64,000 bases of DNA from Williamsia herbipolensis. GTDB lineage: Bacteria > Actinomycetota > Actinomycetes > Mycobacteriales > Mycobacteriaceae. The stretch is from NCBI RefSeq assembly GCF_000964005.1, contig NZ_JXYP01000005.1, positions 54,969-118,968 on the forward strand, read 5' to 3'. Position 1 is the first letter of the stretch, and each line of letters opens with the position of its first letter. Both the position numbers and the translations under genes were made by a program. Of this stretch, positions 1 to 8,447 are shown piece by piece. The notes under the pieces are model-generated. The model was not told where the DNA came from. It was given only the letters and a program-made list of their open reading frames with translations, and did not search any database.

Positions 1-619
1 GTACGCGAGCTTCTACCGCAACCCCTTCGACATAGCCGAGCTCACCGAGCGGCTCGGGTTGGGGCCGCAGCGCGACGTCGCCTTCTCCCGACTGTCCGGA
101 GGGCAGAAGCAACGCCTGTCGGTGGCCCTCGCCCTCGTCGGCCGCCCGCGGGTGGCGATTCTCGACGAGCTCACCACCGGTCTCGACCCACAGGCGCGTC
201 GCGAGGTGTGGGGACTCCTCGAGGACCTGCGGACCACCGGCGTCACGCTGCTGCTGGTGTCGCACTTCATGGAAGAGGCTCAGCGACTGTGTGATCGGGT
301 CGCCGTCATCGACTCCGGACGTGTCGTCGCCCTCGGGACGCCGGCCGAACTCGCCGATCGCGTGGGCGGTGCGCAGGTGATGACCTTCGTTCCGTCCGCC
401 CCGGTCGACCCCGGCACCATCCGTGCACTGACCTCGGTGTCCGACACCGAGACCCGCGGTGAGGTGGTGCACGTCACCGGCGATGCCGAGATGGTCGCCG
501 ACGTGCTCGCGGCCCTGCGCGCGCAGGGGGTCTCCGCCGGACACCTCCGCGTCGAACAACCCACCCTCGACGACGCTTTCGTCTCGCTCGTCACCCACGG
601 AAAGGACTCGCACTCATGA
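1..619 (+). CDS. ABC transporter ATP-binding protein, 5'-truncated by window
   Basis: C-terminal part of an ABC-type ATPase; the reading frame is already open at base 2 and the start lies outside the window. The signature LSGGQKQRL, the Walker B/D-loop stretch AILDELTTGLDP and the H-loop LLVSHFMEEA are visible, followed by the accessory C-terminal segment typical of DrrA/CcmA-type drug or lipid export ATPases. Walker A is not in view. Its stop overlaps the ATG of the following permease (ATGA at 616), so the two are translationally coupled and probably form one exporter at the cytoplasmic membrane. The two-component system just downstream suggests induction by envelope or antibiotic stress, which is inference. 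Substrate unknown. Confidence 0.93.
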   Translation, partial: YASFYRNPFDIAELTERLGLGPQRDVAFSRLSGGQKQRLSVALALVGRPRVAILDELTTGLDPQARREVWGLLEDLRTTGVTLLLVSHFMEEAQRLCDRVAVIDSGRVVALGTPAELADRVGGAQVMTFVPSAPVDPGTIRALTSVSDTETRGEVVHVTGDAEMVADVLAALRAQGVSAGHLRVEQPTLDDAFVSLVTHGKDSHS

Positions 620-1395
620 CCACCGCACTGTCGCCGCGTACACCCGGCCTCGCACTGCCGCACGGACTGCCCGGCATCCTCACCTCCGAGGCGCGTCTGA
701 TGGCCCGCAATCCCGCCCTCGTGGTCTGGGTCGCAGCCCTGCCGCTCATCGCGTCGATCGTCCTGGGGGCCATCCCCGCCACGACGCGACCGGTCGCCGA
801 CCTCGACGGGTCGAGTTGGTTCACCGCCTACCAACCCATCCTCGTGATGTTCTCCGCGGTGCTCCTGAGCGTCCAGATCCTGCCCGACGTGCTCACGCGG
901 TACCGGGAGATGGGGATCCTGCGACGCCTGCGCACCACACCGGCATCACCCGCGGCGCTGCTGGCCGCGCAGGTGATCCTGTGCCTCGCGGTCGAGGTCG
1001 TCGTGGTCGCGGCGATGGTGGGTGTCCCCGCCGCGTTCGGTGCACCGCTGCCGCGCAACGGGATCGGGTTCGTGCTGGCCCTCGCGTTCGCCGTCGCGGC
1101 GATGCTGTCGATCGGGATGGTGCTCGCGAGTGCGTTCCGCAGCAACAAGATCGCCGCCGCCGTGGGCACCGTCCTGTTCTTCGCCCTGCAGTTCTTCGCC
1201 GGTCTCTGGATCCCGCGGGCGTCGATGCCGGGGTGGCTGCGTGGCATCTCCGACGGCACGCCCAGCGGGTCCGCGGTCGGTGCGCTGACCAGCGCCATCG
1301 ACGGTGGCTGGCCGAGCCTCCTGCACCTGGGGGTCCTCGCGGCGTGGACGGTCGTCCTCGCAGCGGTGTCGGTGCGGGTCTTCCGATGGGAATGA
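616..1395 (+). CDS. ABC-2 type transporter permease
   Basis: Protein of 259 aa with about six hydrophobic segments (near residues 34-54, 78-96, 122-143, 149-170, 178-200 and 235-255), the size and layout of ABC-2 membrane domains. It follows the ATPase with an ATGA overlap and is the natural membrane partner of that exporter. The first cytoplasmic loop after helix two (LTRYREMGILRRLRTTP) is the characteristic ABC-2 coupling region. The next gene, a histidine kinase, can also start by an ATGA overlap at 1392, so exporter and regulator are likely one transcript. Confidence 0.92.
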   Translation: MTTALSPRTPGLALPHGLPGILTSEARLMARNPALVVWVAALPLIASIVLGAIPATTRPVADLDGSSWFTAYQPILVMFSAVLLSVQILPDVLTRYREMGILRRLRTTPASPAALLAAQVILCLAVEVVVVAAMVGVPAAFGAPLPRNGIGFVLALAFAVAAMLSIGMVLASAFRSNKIAAAVGTVLFFALQFFAGLWIPRASMPGWLRGISDGTPSGSAVGALTSAIDGGWPSLLHLGVLAAWTVVLAAVSVRVFRWE

Positions 1396-1436
1396 GCTCG
1401 ACGATGTCGGGGCGCCCGGCGTGGCAGGATCAGCCC

Positions 1437-2627
1437 ATGCGTGGGCAGCAACGCACCCCGGAGCCGCTGAACTGGCAGCGATTCGACATCGCGCCGGTCT
1501 GGCTGACGGTGATCCCCGGTGGACTCATCCTGGCGTCGCTGATGATCAGCGCGCTCGTGGGACTGCCCGCCGACACCGATGCCTTCGTCGCCCTGATCGT
1601 CCTGTCGGCGGCGGCCTTCGCGCTGCAGTGCACGTGGGTGCGCCGCAGCACGGTGTCGGGCCGGGCGCGCGTGCTGATCGTGGTCGTGCAGTTCGCGCTC
1701 ACCGCATCGCTGATCTGGCTCAGCCCGTTCTACGGGATCTACGCGTTCATGGGATACCTGACCGCGTTGATGATGTTCACCGGTGCCTGTCTCTGGATCG
1801 CGATGACCGCCAACGCCGTGCTGGCGGCGGTGTCGCAGATCGGCGGATTCGACCAACTCGGGCGGTCGTGGCCTGCGTTCTGCGTCCTGGTGCTGATCAA
1901 CACCGGGTTGGTCGTCCTGTTCAGCTGGGTGGGCGCGCGCCGCGACGAGGAGGTCGCCCGACGCGAGGCCGCGGTGCACGAACTCGAGCAGGTGCAACAG
2001 CGCAACGTCGAACTACAGGAACAACTTCTGCTGCGGGCGCGGGAACAGGGTGTGCTCGAGGAGCGTGCACGGCTGTCACGGGAGATCCACGACACCGTCG
2101 CCCAGGACCTCGTCGCCATCGTCAGCCAGCTCGAGGCCATCGACGGCACCGACTGGCGCGGCCGGGTCGACACCGCGAAGGATCTGGCCCGCTCCGGTCT
2201 CGGCGAGGCCCGACGCGCCGTGTACGCGCTGCGGTCGCCGATGCTCGACGCGCAGCCCCTGCCGGTCGCGGTCACCGAACTGGTGAACGCCTGGGCGACC
2301 GTCCACCGGCTGGCCGCGCACGTCGAGATCGCCGGCGACCCCGTCCCCACCGACGCCGATCAGGACCTCCTGCGGATCTGCCAGGAGGCGTTGTCGAACG
2401 TGTCGCGGCACGCACGTGCCCGGGCGGTCGACGTCTGCCTGTCCTATGTAGAGGAGGGTGTGCTGCTCGACATCAAGGACGACGGCGACGGCTTCGACCC
2501 GCAGCGGATCCGCGAGGGCAACGGGTTGCGGGGGATGCGTGAGCGGGTGTCGTCGTCGGGTGGCACGGTCGACATCGCCACCGAGATCGGCGGGGGATGC
2601 CTGGTGAGCGCGGTGGTGCCGGCGTGA
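1437..2627 (+). CDS. NarL-family sensor histidine kinase
   Basis: About 396 aa from the ATG at 1437, chosen because an AGGA motif sits about 7 nt upstream; an in-frame ATG at 1392 overlapping the permease stop is an equally serious alternative (411 aa). The N-terminal half holds several membrane helices with no extracytoplasmic sensor domain, followed by a short coiled coil and a HisKA_3 dimerisation box with phospho-acceptor His near residue 218 in LSREIHDTVAQDL. The HATPase_c domain shows CQEALSNVSRHA (N box) and DDGDGFD (G1). This layout matches LiaS/DesK-type kinases that sit beside the ABC exporter they control. It overlaps the response regulator by GTGA at 2624. Confidence 0.9.
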   Translation: MRGQQRTPEPLNWQRFDIAPVWLTVIPGGLILASLMISALVGLPADTDAFVALIVLSAAAFALQCTWVRRSTVSGRARVLIVVVQFALTASLIWLSPFYGIYAFMGYLTALMMFTGACLWIAMTANAVLAAVSQIGGFDQLGRSWPAFCVLVLINTGLVVLFSWVGARRDEEVARREAAVHELEQVQQRNVELQEQLLLRAREQGVLEERARLSREIHDTVAQDLVAIVSQLEAIDGTDWRGRVDTAKDLARSGLGEARRAVYALRSPMLDAQPLPVAVTELVNAWATVHRLAAHVEIAGDPVPTDADQDLLRICQEALSNVSRHARARAVDVCLSYVEEGVLLDIKDDGDGFDPQRIREGNGLRGMRERVSSSGGTVDIATEIGGGCLVSAVVPA

Positions 2628-3238
2628 CCATCCGACTGGTGATCGCCGACGACCATCCGATCGTCCGCGACGGCGTGACCGGGATGCTCGCCGGCGACGA
2701 GCGGATCGAGGTCGTCGGTGCGGCGTCGTCGGGGCCCGAAGCCGTCGCACAGGTCACCGAGCTGGACCCCGACGTCGTGTTGATGGACCTTCGGATGCCC
2801 GGCGGTGACGGCGTTCCCGCCATCGAGGCGTTGCGGCGCCGAGACCGCGCCCGGCCACGGATCCTGGTGCTCACCACCTTCGATGCCGACCGTGACATCG
2901 CGGGCGCGATCGATGCCGGCGCGGACGGATATCTCCTCAAGGCGCTCGGGCGTGATGAACTGATCGCCGCCGTCGTCGACGCCGCGGCCGGACGAAGTGT
3001 GTTGGCGCCCAGCGCCGCCCAGAGTCTGATGGCACGGCGGCACCACGAGGAGCTCACCGACCGCGAGGTCGAGGTCCTCACCCGCATCGCCGGTGGAGGG
3101 ACGAATCGGACGGTCGCGCAGGGCCTGGTGATCAGCGAGGCGACCGTCAAGACCCATCTGCTCCACATCTACTCGAAGCTCGGGGTCCGCGACCGTGCCG
3201 CAGCGGTCCGCGTCGCCTATGAGCGAGGCCTTCTCTGA
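2624..3238 (+). CDS. NarL/LuxR-family response regulator
   Basis: Protein of 204 aa starting at a GTG that overlaps the kinase stop. Residues 1-120 form a receiver domain with acidic pocket ADDHP near the N-terminus, phospho-acceptor Asp55 in VLMDLRMPG, conserved Thr in LTTF and Lys in YLLKA. Residues about 140-200 form a LuxR-type helix-turn-helix (LTDREVEVLTRIAGG, EATVKTHLLHIYSKLGV). It is the partner of the upstream kinase and probably activates the exporter operon. Nothing in the sequence fixes its operator. Confidence 0.94.
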   Translation: MTIRLVIADDHPIVRDGVTGMLAGDERIEVVGAASSGPEAVAQVTELDPDVVLMDLRMPGGDGVPAIEALRRRDRARPRILVLTTFDADRDIAGAIDAGADGYLLKALGRDELIAAVVDAAAGRSVLAPSAAQSLMARRHHEELTDREVEVLTRIAGGGTNRTVAQGLVISEATVKTHLLHIYSKLGVRDRAAAVRVAYERGLL

Positions 3239-3278
3239 CCCACCGCCGATCGTGACCTCACCTGCCCGATCGACGCAC

Positions 3279-3932
3279 TCACCTCCCCGGTCGGCGGAGG
3301 GTGAGGAACAGCACCGCGGCGACGAGCACCGGGGGGAGCAGGGGTGCCGCGACGGCGGCGTACGACACCAGCGCACCCGACGCAGAGGCGCCGGCCAGCA
3401 ACGACAGCAACCCCAGGGCGGCCGACCGGTTGAGCCGACCGTCGACGACGAGATCGGTGAGCAGTCCGGTGAGCGTGCCGGTGAAATAGGTGCTCGACAA
3501 CCCCGGCACACCGACGAGGGCGAAGGCCCGGGTCTGCACCCCCATCGCGCCGGCGGCCAGCACCAACGCCGCGTACGCGGTCACACCCCCAGGGTGGGAA
3601 TCGGCCGCGATCCACAGTGCGGCCACACACACCAGCGCCACGAGTTCGACCAGGTGAAGCCACCCGAGGCGCCGAGCGGCGGAGCGATTCGACCGGGTGA
3701 ACCCCGCGGCCAGTGCCACCCCGACGGCGTAGGCGAGCACGGCGACCGCCGCGTGCGACATCGCCGTGGCGTCGCCCGAACCGATGCCGACACCGATCAC
3801 GACCACGTTCCCGGTGATCACGCTCGCGAACACGTGGCCGAGGCCGGTGAACACGACGACGTCGACCGCCCCGGATGCAGCACTCAGCAGGCACCCGATC
3901 AGCGTCGTCGGCGGCCGCGAAACCGTGTTCAT
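3279..3932 (-). CDS. DUF1275 (YoaK-type) membrane protein
   Basis: Protein of 217 aa with six predicted hydrophobic segments and the DUF1275 features: an N-terminal SAASGAVDVVVFTGLGHVFA block, then TGNVV, and later YFTGTLTGLLTDL. The biochemical role of the family is not established. It is transcribed convergently to the response regulator, with 40 nt between stops, and divergently from the DinB-like gene. No signal peptide. Confidence 0.85.
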   Translation of the reverse strand: MNTVSRPPTTLIGCLLSAASGAVDVVVFTGLGHVFASVITGNVVVIGVGIGSGDATAMSHAAVAVLAYAVGVALAAGFTRSNRSAARRLGWLHLVELVALVCVAALWIAADSHPGGVTAYAALVLAAGAMGVQTRAFALVGVPGLSSTYFTGTLTGLLTDLVVDGRLNRSAALGLLSLLAGASASGALVSYAAVAAPLLPPVLVAAVLFLTLRRPGR

Positions 3933-3985
3933 CCCCGCAACCCTAGGCAGCCCGCCGACCGGGGCGCGGGATTAGGCTCGCACGC

Positions 3986-4588
3986 ATGAGCGCCGACGCC
4001 CTGACCGTGCTCCAGCATCAGATGCAGGCCCGCCTGCAACTCCTGCGCGACGCGGCCCTGTGGAAGCTCGAGGGCCTCGACGAATACGACCTCCGTCGCC
4101 CGCTGACGCCCACGGGACTGAACCTCCTGGGTGTCGTCAAGCATCTCGCCACCGTCGAACTGGGCTATTTCGGGGACACCTTCGGCAGGCGTGCCGACAT
4201 GCCGATGCCGTGGCTGGAGGGCGCGTGGTCCGACAACGCCGACATGTGGGCCACCGCCGACGAATCCGTCGACGACATCGTCGCGCTGTACCGGCGGTCC
4301 TGGGCGCACGCGCAGGAGACCTTCGACGCGTCGACGCTCACCACCACCGGGACCGTACCGTGGTGGCCGCCCGAGAAGCGCGACGTCACACTCGGTCTCG
4401 TGCTGGTGCACATGATCACCGAGACGGCCCGACACGTCGGGCAGATGGACATCCTCCGCGAGGAGATCGACGGCGCCGCAGGCATGTACGAGACGAACGA
4501 CAATCTGTCGCATGCCGATCAGAGCGCCCGCGACCAGTACGTGGCACGGCTGCAGAGTGTGGCCGACGCCGTGAAAGGGAGATCATGA
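3986..4588 (+). CDS. DinB/DUF664 family protein
   Basis: Protein of 200 aa with the four-helix DinB/DUF664 layout. Candidate metal ligands are His53 (VVKHL), Glu146 and His150 in the HMITETARHVGQMDI block, typical of DUF664. Proteins of this superfamily include mycothiol- and bacillithiol-dependent transferases and isomerases; membership in that functional group is inference. The stop overlaps the ATG of the downstream flavoenzyme (ATGA at 4585), so the two are co-translated and may act on related compounds. Confidence 0.85.
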   Translation: MSADALTVLQHQMQARLQLLRDAALWKLEGLDEYDLRRPLTPTGLNLLGVVKHLATVELGYFGDTFGRRADMPMPWLEGAWSDNADMWATADESVDDIVALYRRSWAHAQETFDASTLTTTGTVPWWPPEKRDVTLGLVLVHMITETARHVGQMDILREEIDGAAGMYETNDNLSHADQSARDQYVARLQSVADAVKGRS

Positions 4589-5913
4589 CCGATCAGATCG
4601 AACGCCCCACCGCGACACCGCCGTCGCCGGGACGTGCCCGCCAGAACGCCATCTACTCGGCCGGCGTGTTCGGTCACATTCCCTCGGTGCCTGCTGATTT
4701 CGCCGAACTGGAGCGCCGCGCGAAGCGGGCGATGGGTCCGCGCGCGTGGGCGTACATCGGGGGCGGTGCCGGCGAGGGTGCGACGATGCGCGCGAATCGT
4801 GCCGCGTTCGACGACTGGGCGATCGTGCCCCGCGTGCTGCGCGACGTCTCCCGACGCGACCTGTCCGTCGACCTCTTCGGTACCACCCTGCCCGCGCCCG
4901 TGCTGTTCTCTCCGGTGGGTGCCGGTGAACTCGCCCACCCCGACTCCGACATCCACATCGGCTCCGCCGCAGCAGAACTCGGTGTCCCGTACATCTTCTC
5001 CAACCAGGGTTGCTCGCCGATGGAGGACACCGCGGCCGCTATGGAAGCGGTGACGCCGGGTGCGCCGCGCTGGTTCCAGCTGTACTGGTCGACCGACGAC
5101 GCCCTCGTCGAGTCCCTCGTGCGTCGTGCGGAGACCATGGGCGCCGAGGCGATCGTCGTCACCCTCGACACCACCATGCTGGGGTGGCGCCCGCAAGACC
5201 TGAACCTCGGATCGTTGCCGTTCGCGCGCGCCGAGGGCATCGCGCAGTACACCTCGGACCCGCGTTTCCGCGACATCGTCGCCGAGCGCATCGCGAACCC
5301 CCCGGGCGCCGCGGGACCGAAGGTCGAGCTCACCCGCGCCGCCGTGTCCACCCTGTTCTCGATGGCGCGCCACCTGCCGGGATCGCTTCTCAAGAACCTG
5401 GCGTCGCCGGTCCCCAAGCAGTCGGTGCAGACGTTCCTCGACATCTACTCGCGCCCGTCGCTCACCTGGGACGACATCGCCGGGTTGCAGAAACGGACGT
5501 CACTGCCTGTCGTGTTGAAGGGCATCCTGCACCCCGACGACGCGCGGACCGCGGTGGAGATGGGCATCGACGGCATCATCGTCTCCAATCACGGTGGGCG
5601 ACAGGTCGACGGCTCGATCAGTTCTCTGCACGCGCTCCCCGACGTGGTGGCCGCCGTGGACGGACGGGCGAAGGTGCTCATCGATTCCGGCGTCTACACC
5701 GGAGCCGACGCGTTCAAGGCGCTCGCCCTGGGGGCCGACGCCGTCTGCATCGGTCGCCCCCACATGTACGGCCTCGCGATCAACGGTCGCGACGGCGCCC
5801 GCGACGCCGTCGCCAACATCATCGCCGAGCTCGATCTCACGCTGGGGTTGTCAGGGCACACCGACGTCACCTCCCTCACCCCGGACGCACTGCGCCACCT
5901 GGGTCGGCGCTGA
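4585..5913 (+). CDS. FMN-dependent alpha-hydroxy-acid oxidase, lactate 2-monooxygenase-like
   Basis: Protein of 442 aa, a TIM-barrel flavoenzyme of the lactate oxidase/glycolate oxidase family. The catalytic base is His336 in SNHGGRQVDG, with FMN-binding blocks FSPVGAGELAHPD, QLYWSTD, LDTTMLGWRPQDL and DSGVYTGADAFKALALGA. The GWRPQDL block and the long loop around residues 215-275 resemble mycobacterial lactate 2-monooxygenase, which decarboxylates lactate to acetate and CO2, more than simple glycolate oxidase. It is about 45 residues longer than that enzyme, mostly at the N-terminus. The start codon overlaps the DinB-like gene. Lactate as substrate is inference. Confidence 0.88.
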   Translation: MTDQIERPTATPPSPGRARQNAIYSAGVFGHIPSVPADFAELERRAKRAMGPRAWAYIGGGAGEGATMRANRAAFDDWAIVPRVLRDVSRRDLSVDLFGTTLPAPVLFSPVGAGELAHPDSDIHIGSAAAELGVPYIFSNQGCSPMEDTAAAMEAVTPGAPRWFQLYWSTDDALVESLVRRAETMGAEAIVVTLDTTMLGWRPQDLNLGSLPFARAEGIAQYTSDPRFRDIVAERIANPPGAAGPKVELTRAAVSTLFSMARHLPGSLLKNLASPVPKQSVQTFLDIYSRPSLTWDDIAGLQKRTSLPVVLKGILHPDDARTAVEMGIDGIIVSNHGGRQVDGSISSLHALPDVVAAVDGRAKVLIDSGVYTGADAFKALALGADAVCIGRPHMYGLAINGRDGARDAVANIIAELDLTLGLSGHTDVTSLTPDALRHLGRR

Positions 5914-5979
5914 TCGCTCCTCCCCGCCGTTCAGTCGTGCGATAGTGGTCGTCGTCGGTGACCGGTTCGCGGAGGTGTG

Positions 5980-6384
5980 ATGCCCTATTTCGAGATGATC
6001 GGGACCTCGGCGCTGCCGTACTCCGCGCTGCTGACGGGCCTGCTGATCGTGCTGGCGGTGGTCGGGGCGATCGACGTGCTCGGCCGCGACACCGTCTACA
6101 TCCGCGGGCTCCCGCAGTGGGCGTGGCTGCTGATCGTGGTGGCGTTCCCCGTCGTCGGGCTGCTCGCCTGGTTGCTCATCGGTCGGCGGCGTCGCAGACG
6201 TCCGCGTCGGGCGCGGACCGACCCGGTGGCGAGTGCCTTCCCGGAGTACGACCGCAAAGGCCGCTTCGTGCCGTCCGATCCCGAGGCCGACGCGGCGTTC
6301 CTGCAGCAGTGCCGCGAGCGGGCCGAGCACCAGCGCCGGGTCGCCGAGATCGAACGTCGCCGCAGGGAGTCGGGCGGGTTCTGA
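5980..6384 (+). CDS. Small membrane protein with PLD nuclease N-terminal (PLDc_N) domain
   Basis: About 134 aa. The ATG at 5980 is preferred over the adjacent GTG at 5977 because GGAGG ends only 4 nt upstream. There are two membrane helices (residues ~13-37 and ~47-69), the second in the PLDc_N signature WAWLLIVVAFPVVGLLAWLL followed by a basic GRRRRR stretch. The cytoplasmic tail is charged and rich in Arg and Glu (residues ~75-134). No HKD phospholipase motif is present, so this is a stand-alone domain of unknown function. Confidence 0.82.
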   Translation: MPYFEMIGTSALPYSALLTGLLIVLAVVGAIDVLGRDTVYIRGLPQWAWLLIVVAFPVVGLLAWLLIGRRRRRRPRRARTDPVASAFPEYDRKGRFVPSDPEADAAFLQQCRERAEHQRRVAEIERRRRESGGF

Positions 6385-6404
6385 CCGGTGGTTGGGTCGT
6401 GCTG

Positions 6405-6884
6405 CTATCCCAACCAGACCGAGCGCGCGCCGCTCTCGCCCACGAGGTACACCATCACGATCGCCGCGATGGCGAAGCCGACGACGATCACGGCGGCGGC
6501 CACCGACGACATCGTCACCGCGCGAGAGGGTATCGACACCTTCGAGGCGACCTTGCCCATGATCCAGTCGTTGTTCAGCGCCCAGAAGACCACGATGAAC
6601 ACGAACAGCGGTGCGACGACGATGATCATCTTGTCGCCGAGTTCGGTGTGATCGGCGAGATACTGGTTCGGGCCGACCTTCTTCTCCAATGACTCACCGG
6701 CGCTGGTCGTCAGCGGTGTCATGATCACCGCGACCAGCCCGACGATCGGCGCGATGATCCCGATCTTGCGTCGGGCCGCCGGCCACACCACCGCGAGGAT
6801 GCCGAGTATCGCCGCCAGCGGGATCGCGACCACGGTGAGATGCACGAACAGCGGGTGGGCCGGGATGCCGTTGATGGTGTCCAT
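6405..6884 (-). CDS. DUF2231 domain membrane protein
   Basis: Protein of 159 aa when started at MDTINGIPAHPLFVH, the usual beginning of DUF2231 proteins; an upstream in-frame start would add 13 residues with poor sequence character. There are four hydrophobic segments, with the conserved HP-FVH motif in the first and a TSAGESLEKK segment in the periplasmic loop. Function unknown. It is convergent with the PLDc_N gene (20 nt between stops). Confidence 0.85.
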   Translation of the reverse strand: MDTINGIPAHPLFVHLTVVAIPLAAILGILAVVWPAARRKIGIIAPIVGLVAVIMTPLTTSAGESLEKKVGPNQYLADHTELGDKMIIVVAPLFVFIVVFWALNNDWIMGKVASKVSIPSRAVTMSSVAAAVIVVGFAIAAIVMVYLVGESGARSVWLG

Positions 6885-6930
6885 CGCTCCAGCATAGGAG
6901 TCGCGGCGGCCCCGGGACGTCATTGTCCGA

Positions 6931-7836
6931 TTAGTCGGCGGAGCCCTCCGGCGACCCGATCAGCCTGTCGCACAGCCACTCGACGAGATCGCCGATGACC
7001 TCGGCCCGGTTGGTCTCGTTCACGATCTCGTGTCGGGCACCGGAGTACACGTGGGTGGTCACGTCAGCCACTCCTGCATCCCGCAACCGATCGACCAACG
7101 GCGTGAACAACGCGAGACCGCCGTTCACCGGGTCCTGATCGCCGACCGCGATGTACAGCGGCAGATCCGGCCGGATCCGCGCGAGCTCCGCGGGGTCGGC
7201 GAGCGGACGCGCCCCGATGAACATGGCGCGGCTCGCCTCACCGTCGAGTCCGAAGCCGCACAACGGATCTGCGACGTACGCGTCGACTGCGGCGTCGTCG
7301 CGGCTGAGCCACTCGAATCCCGTCCTCGGCTCGAACGGCGCGTTGAAGACGGCGAGGTCCAGCGGGGCGTCGAGATCGAGTGCCGGTTCGAGGATGTCGA
7401 TCGCCGCGGTGCCCGACAGCGCGACGGCGTCGAACGCGTCGCTGTGCGCGGGCAGCACCTGCTGGGTCGCGAACGACCCCATGCTGTGCGCGAACACGCC
7501 GATGGGCAGACCGGGTTCGCGCTGTCGGATCCATCGGGCCACCTCGGCGATGTCGTCGACGAGAGCCGACCATCCGGCCTCCCCGATCTCGCCGGGCACA
7601 CCCTCACCGATCCCCGCACCGTGGCCGCGTTGGTCGTATCCGTAGACGGCGACGCCCGCGGCGGTGAGCGCCGCGGCGACGTGGTCGTAGCGCAGCACGT
7701 GCTCGCCCATGCCATGGACGATCATCACGACCGCGCGTGGATCGCTCTCGGGTGCCCACCGGTACACGGGAAGCGTTGTGCCGGTGCTGTCGGTGAACTC
7801 CACGGACTCTCTCACCGGACCGACGGTACAAGCCAC
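6931..7836 (-). CDS. Alpha/beta hydrolase, monoacylglycerol-lipase-like
   Basis: Protein of 301 aa, Hydrolase_4 type. The oxyanion/lid-entry motif HGMGEHVLRYD and the nucleophile elbow FAHSMGSF match the YtpA/Rv0183 monoglyceride lipase group; the acid is likely Asp in VGDQDPVN and the base His in SGARHEIVNE near the C-terminus. The N-terminus begins MACTVGPVRESVEF; an internal GTG start is also possible. Cytosolic, with no signal peptide. Expected to release fatty acid from monoglycerides or a related ester (family knowledge). Confidence 0.87.
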   Translation of the reverse strand: MACTVGPVRESVEFTDSTGTTLPVYRWAPESDPRAVVMIVHGMGEHVLRYDHVAAALTAAGVAVYGYDQRGHGAGIGEGVPGEIGEAGWSALVDDIAEVARWIRQREPGLPIGVFAHSMGSFATQQVLPAHSDAFDAVALSGTAAIDILEPALDLDAPLDLAVFNAPFEPRTGFEWLSRDDAAVDAYVADPLCGFGLDGEASRAMFIGARPLADPAELARIRPDLPLYIAVGDQDPVNGGLALFTPLVDRLRDAGVADVTTHVYSGARHEIVNETNRAEVIGDLVEWLCDRLIGSPEGSAD

Positions 7837-7931
7837 GGTGCAGGCTGCGAGTGGTTTCCGGAGACGACCGATGAGTTCAGGCGCCGGTGTCGGTCAACCC
7901 CACCGACACCATCACATCCACGGAGGACACC

Positions 7932-8348
7932 ATGACCACCACCCCCGCCGACACGACCACCACCCGCCGATCGCGCGCCCACACCATCGGAGTGGTTCTC
8001 AGCGTGCTGCTCGGCGCGTTCCTGCTGTTCGACATCCTCGGCAAGCTCTTCCAACCCGAGTCCGTCGTCGAGGGCACCGAGAAGCTCGGTTTCAACACCA
8101 CCCAGGCGACGGTGATGGGCATCGTGCTCGCCGGATGCCTCGTGGTGTGGGCCATCCCGCGCACCGCGGTGCTGGGCGCGATCGGGATCACCGCATACCT
8201 CGGGGGAGCGGTCACCGCGAACTGGAACGACGACGCACCGCTGGTGAGCACCACACTGTTCGCCGTGTACTTCGGTGTCGCACTGTGGATCGCGATGGTG
8301 CTGCGTCGCCCGGCGCTCCTCGCCGTGCTCGGACTCCGCAAGAGCTGA
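7932..8348 (+). CDS. DoxX-like small membrane protein
   Basis: Protein of 138 aa from the ATG at 7932, supported by GGAGGA 5 nt upstream; longer in-frame starts lack a ribosome site. It has a Thr-rich N-terminus, then four hydrophobic segments, with IGITAYLGGAVTANW resembling the DoxX-like family. No catalytic residues are recognisable. The gene is followed by a long imperfect inverted repeat at 8361-8437. Confidence 0.75.
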   Translation: MTTTPADTTTTRRSRAHTIGVVLSVLLGAFLLFDILGKLFQPESVVEGTEKLGFNTTQATVMGIVLAGCLVVWAIPRTAVLGAIGITAYLGGAVTANWNDDAPLVSTTLFAVYFGVALWIAMVLRRPALLAVLGLRKS

Positions 8349-8360
8349 CGACACGGGCTG

Positions 8361-8437
8361 CTGCCGACAACGTCCCCCTGAGGGCCCACCGAGGGCAGAT
8401 ACCCCTAGGTGGGTTCTCTCGGGGACGTTCTCGGCAG
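8361..8437. terminator. Long imperfect inverted repeat between convergent genes
   Basis: Two 30-nt arms, 8361-8390 and 8408-8437, pair at 25 of 30 positions around a 17-nt loop. The outer blocks CTGCCGA and AACGTCCCC and the inner block CCCACC are perfect. It lies between the stops of two convergent genes, so a bidirectional terminator is the simplest reading. There is no T-run, and it is longer than a normal terminator stem. Confidence 0.6.
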
Positions 8438-8447
8438 CGCTGGTCGG

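Noticed and set aside
459..1391. Long open frame running upstream of the histidine kinase
   Set aside because: It lies antiparallel in codon usage to the ATPase and permease, is Arg/Pro/His-rich and is the +1 shadow of those genes; the kinase starts at 1392 or 1437.
828..1997. 389-aa minus-strand open frame over the permease and kinase
   Set aside because: Composition (His, Arg, Gln-rich, no domain) is typical of antisense frames in high-GC DNA, and the plus strand carries clear genes.
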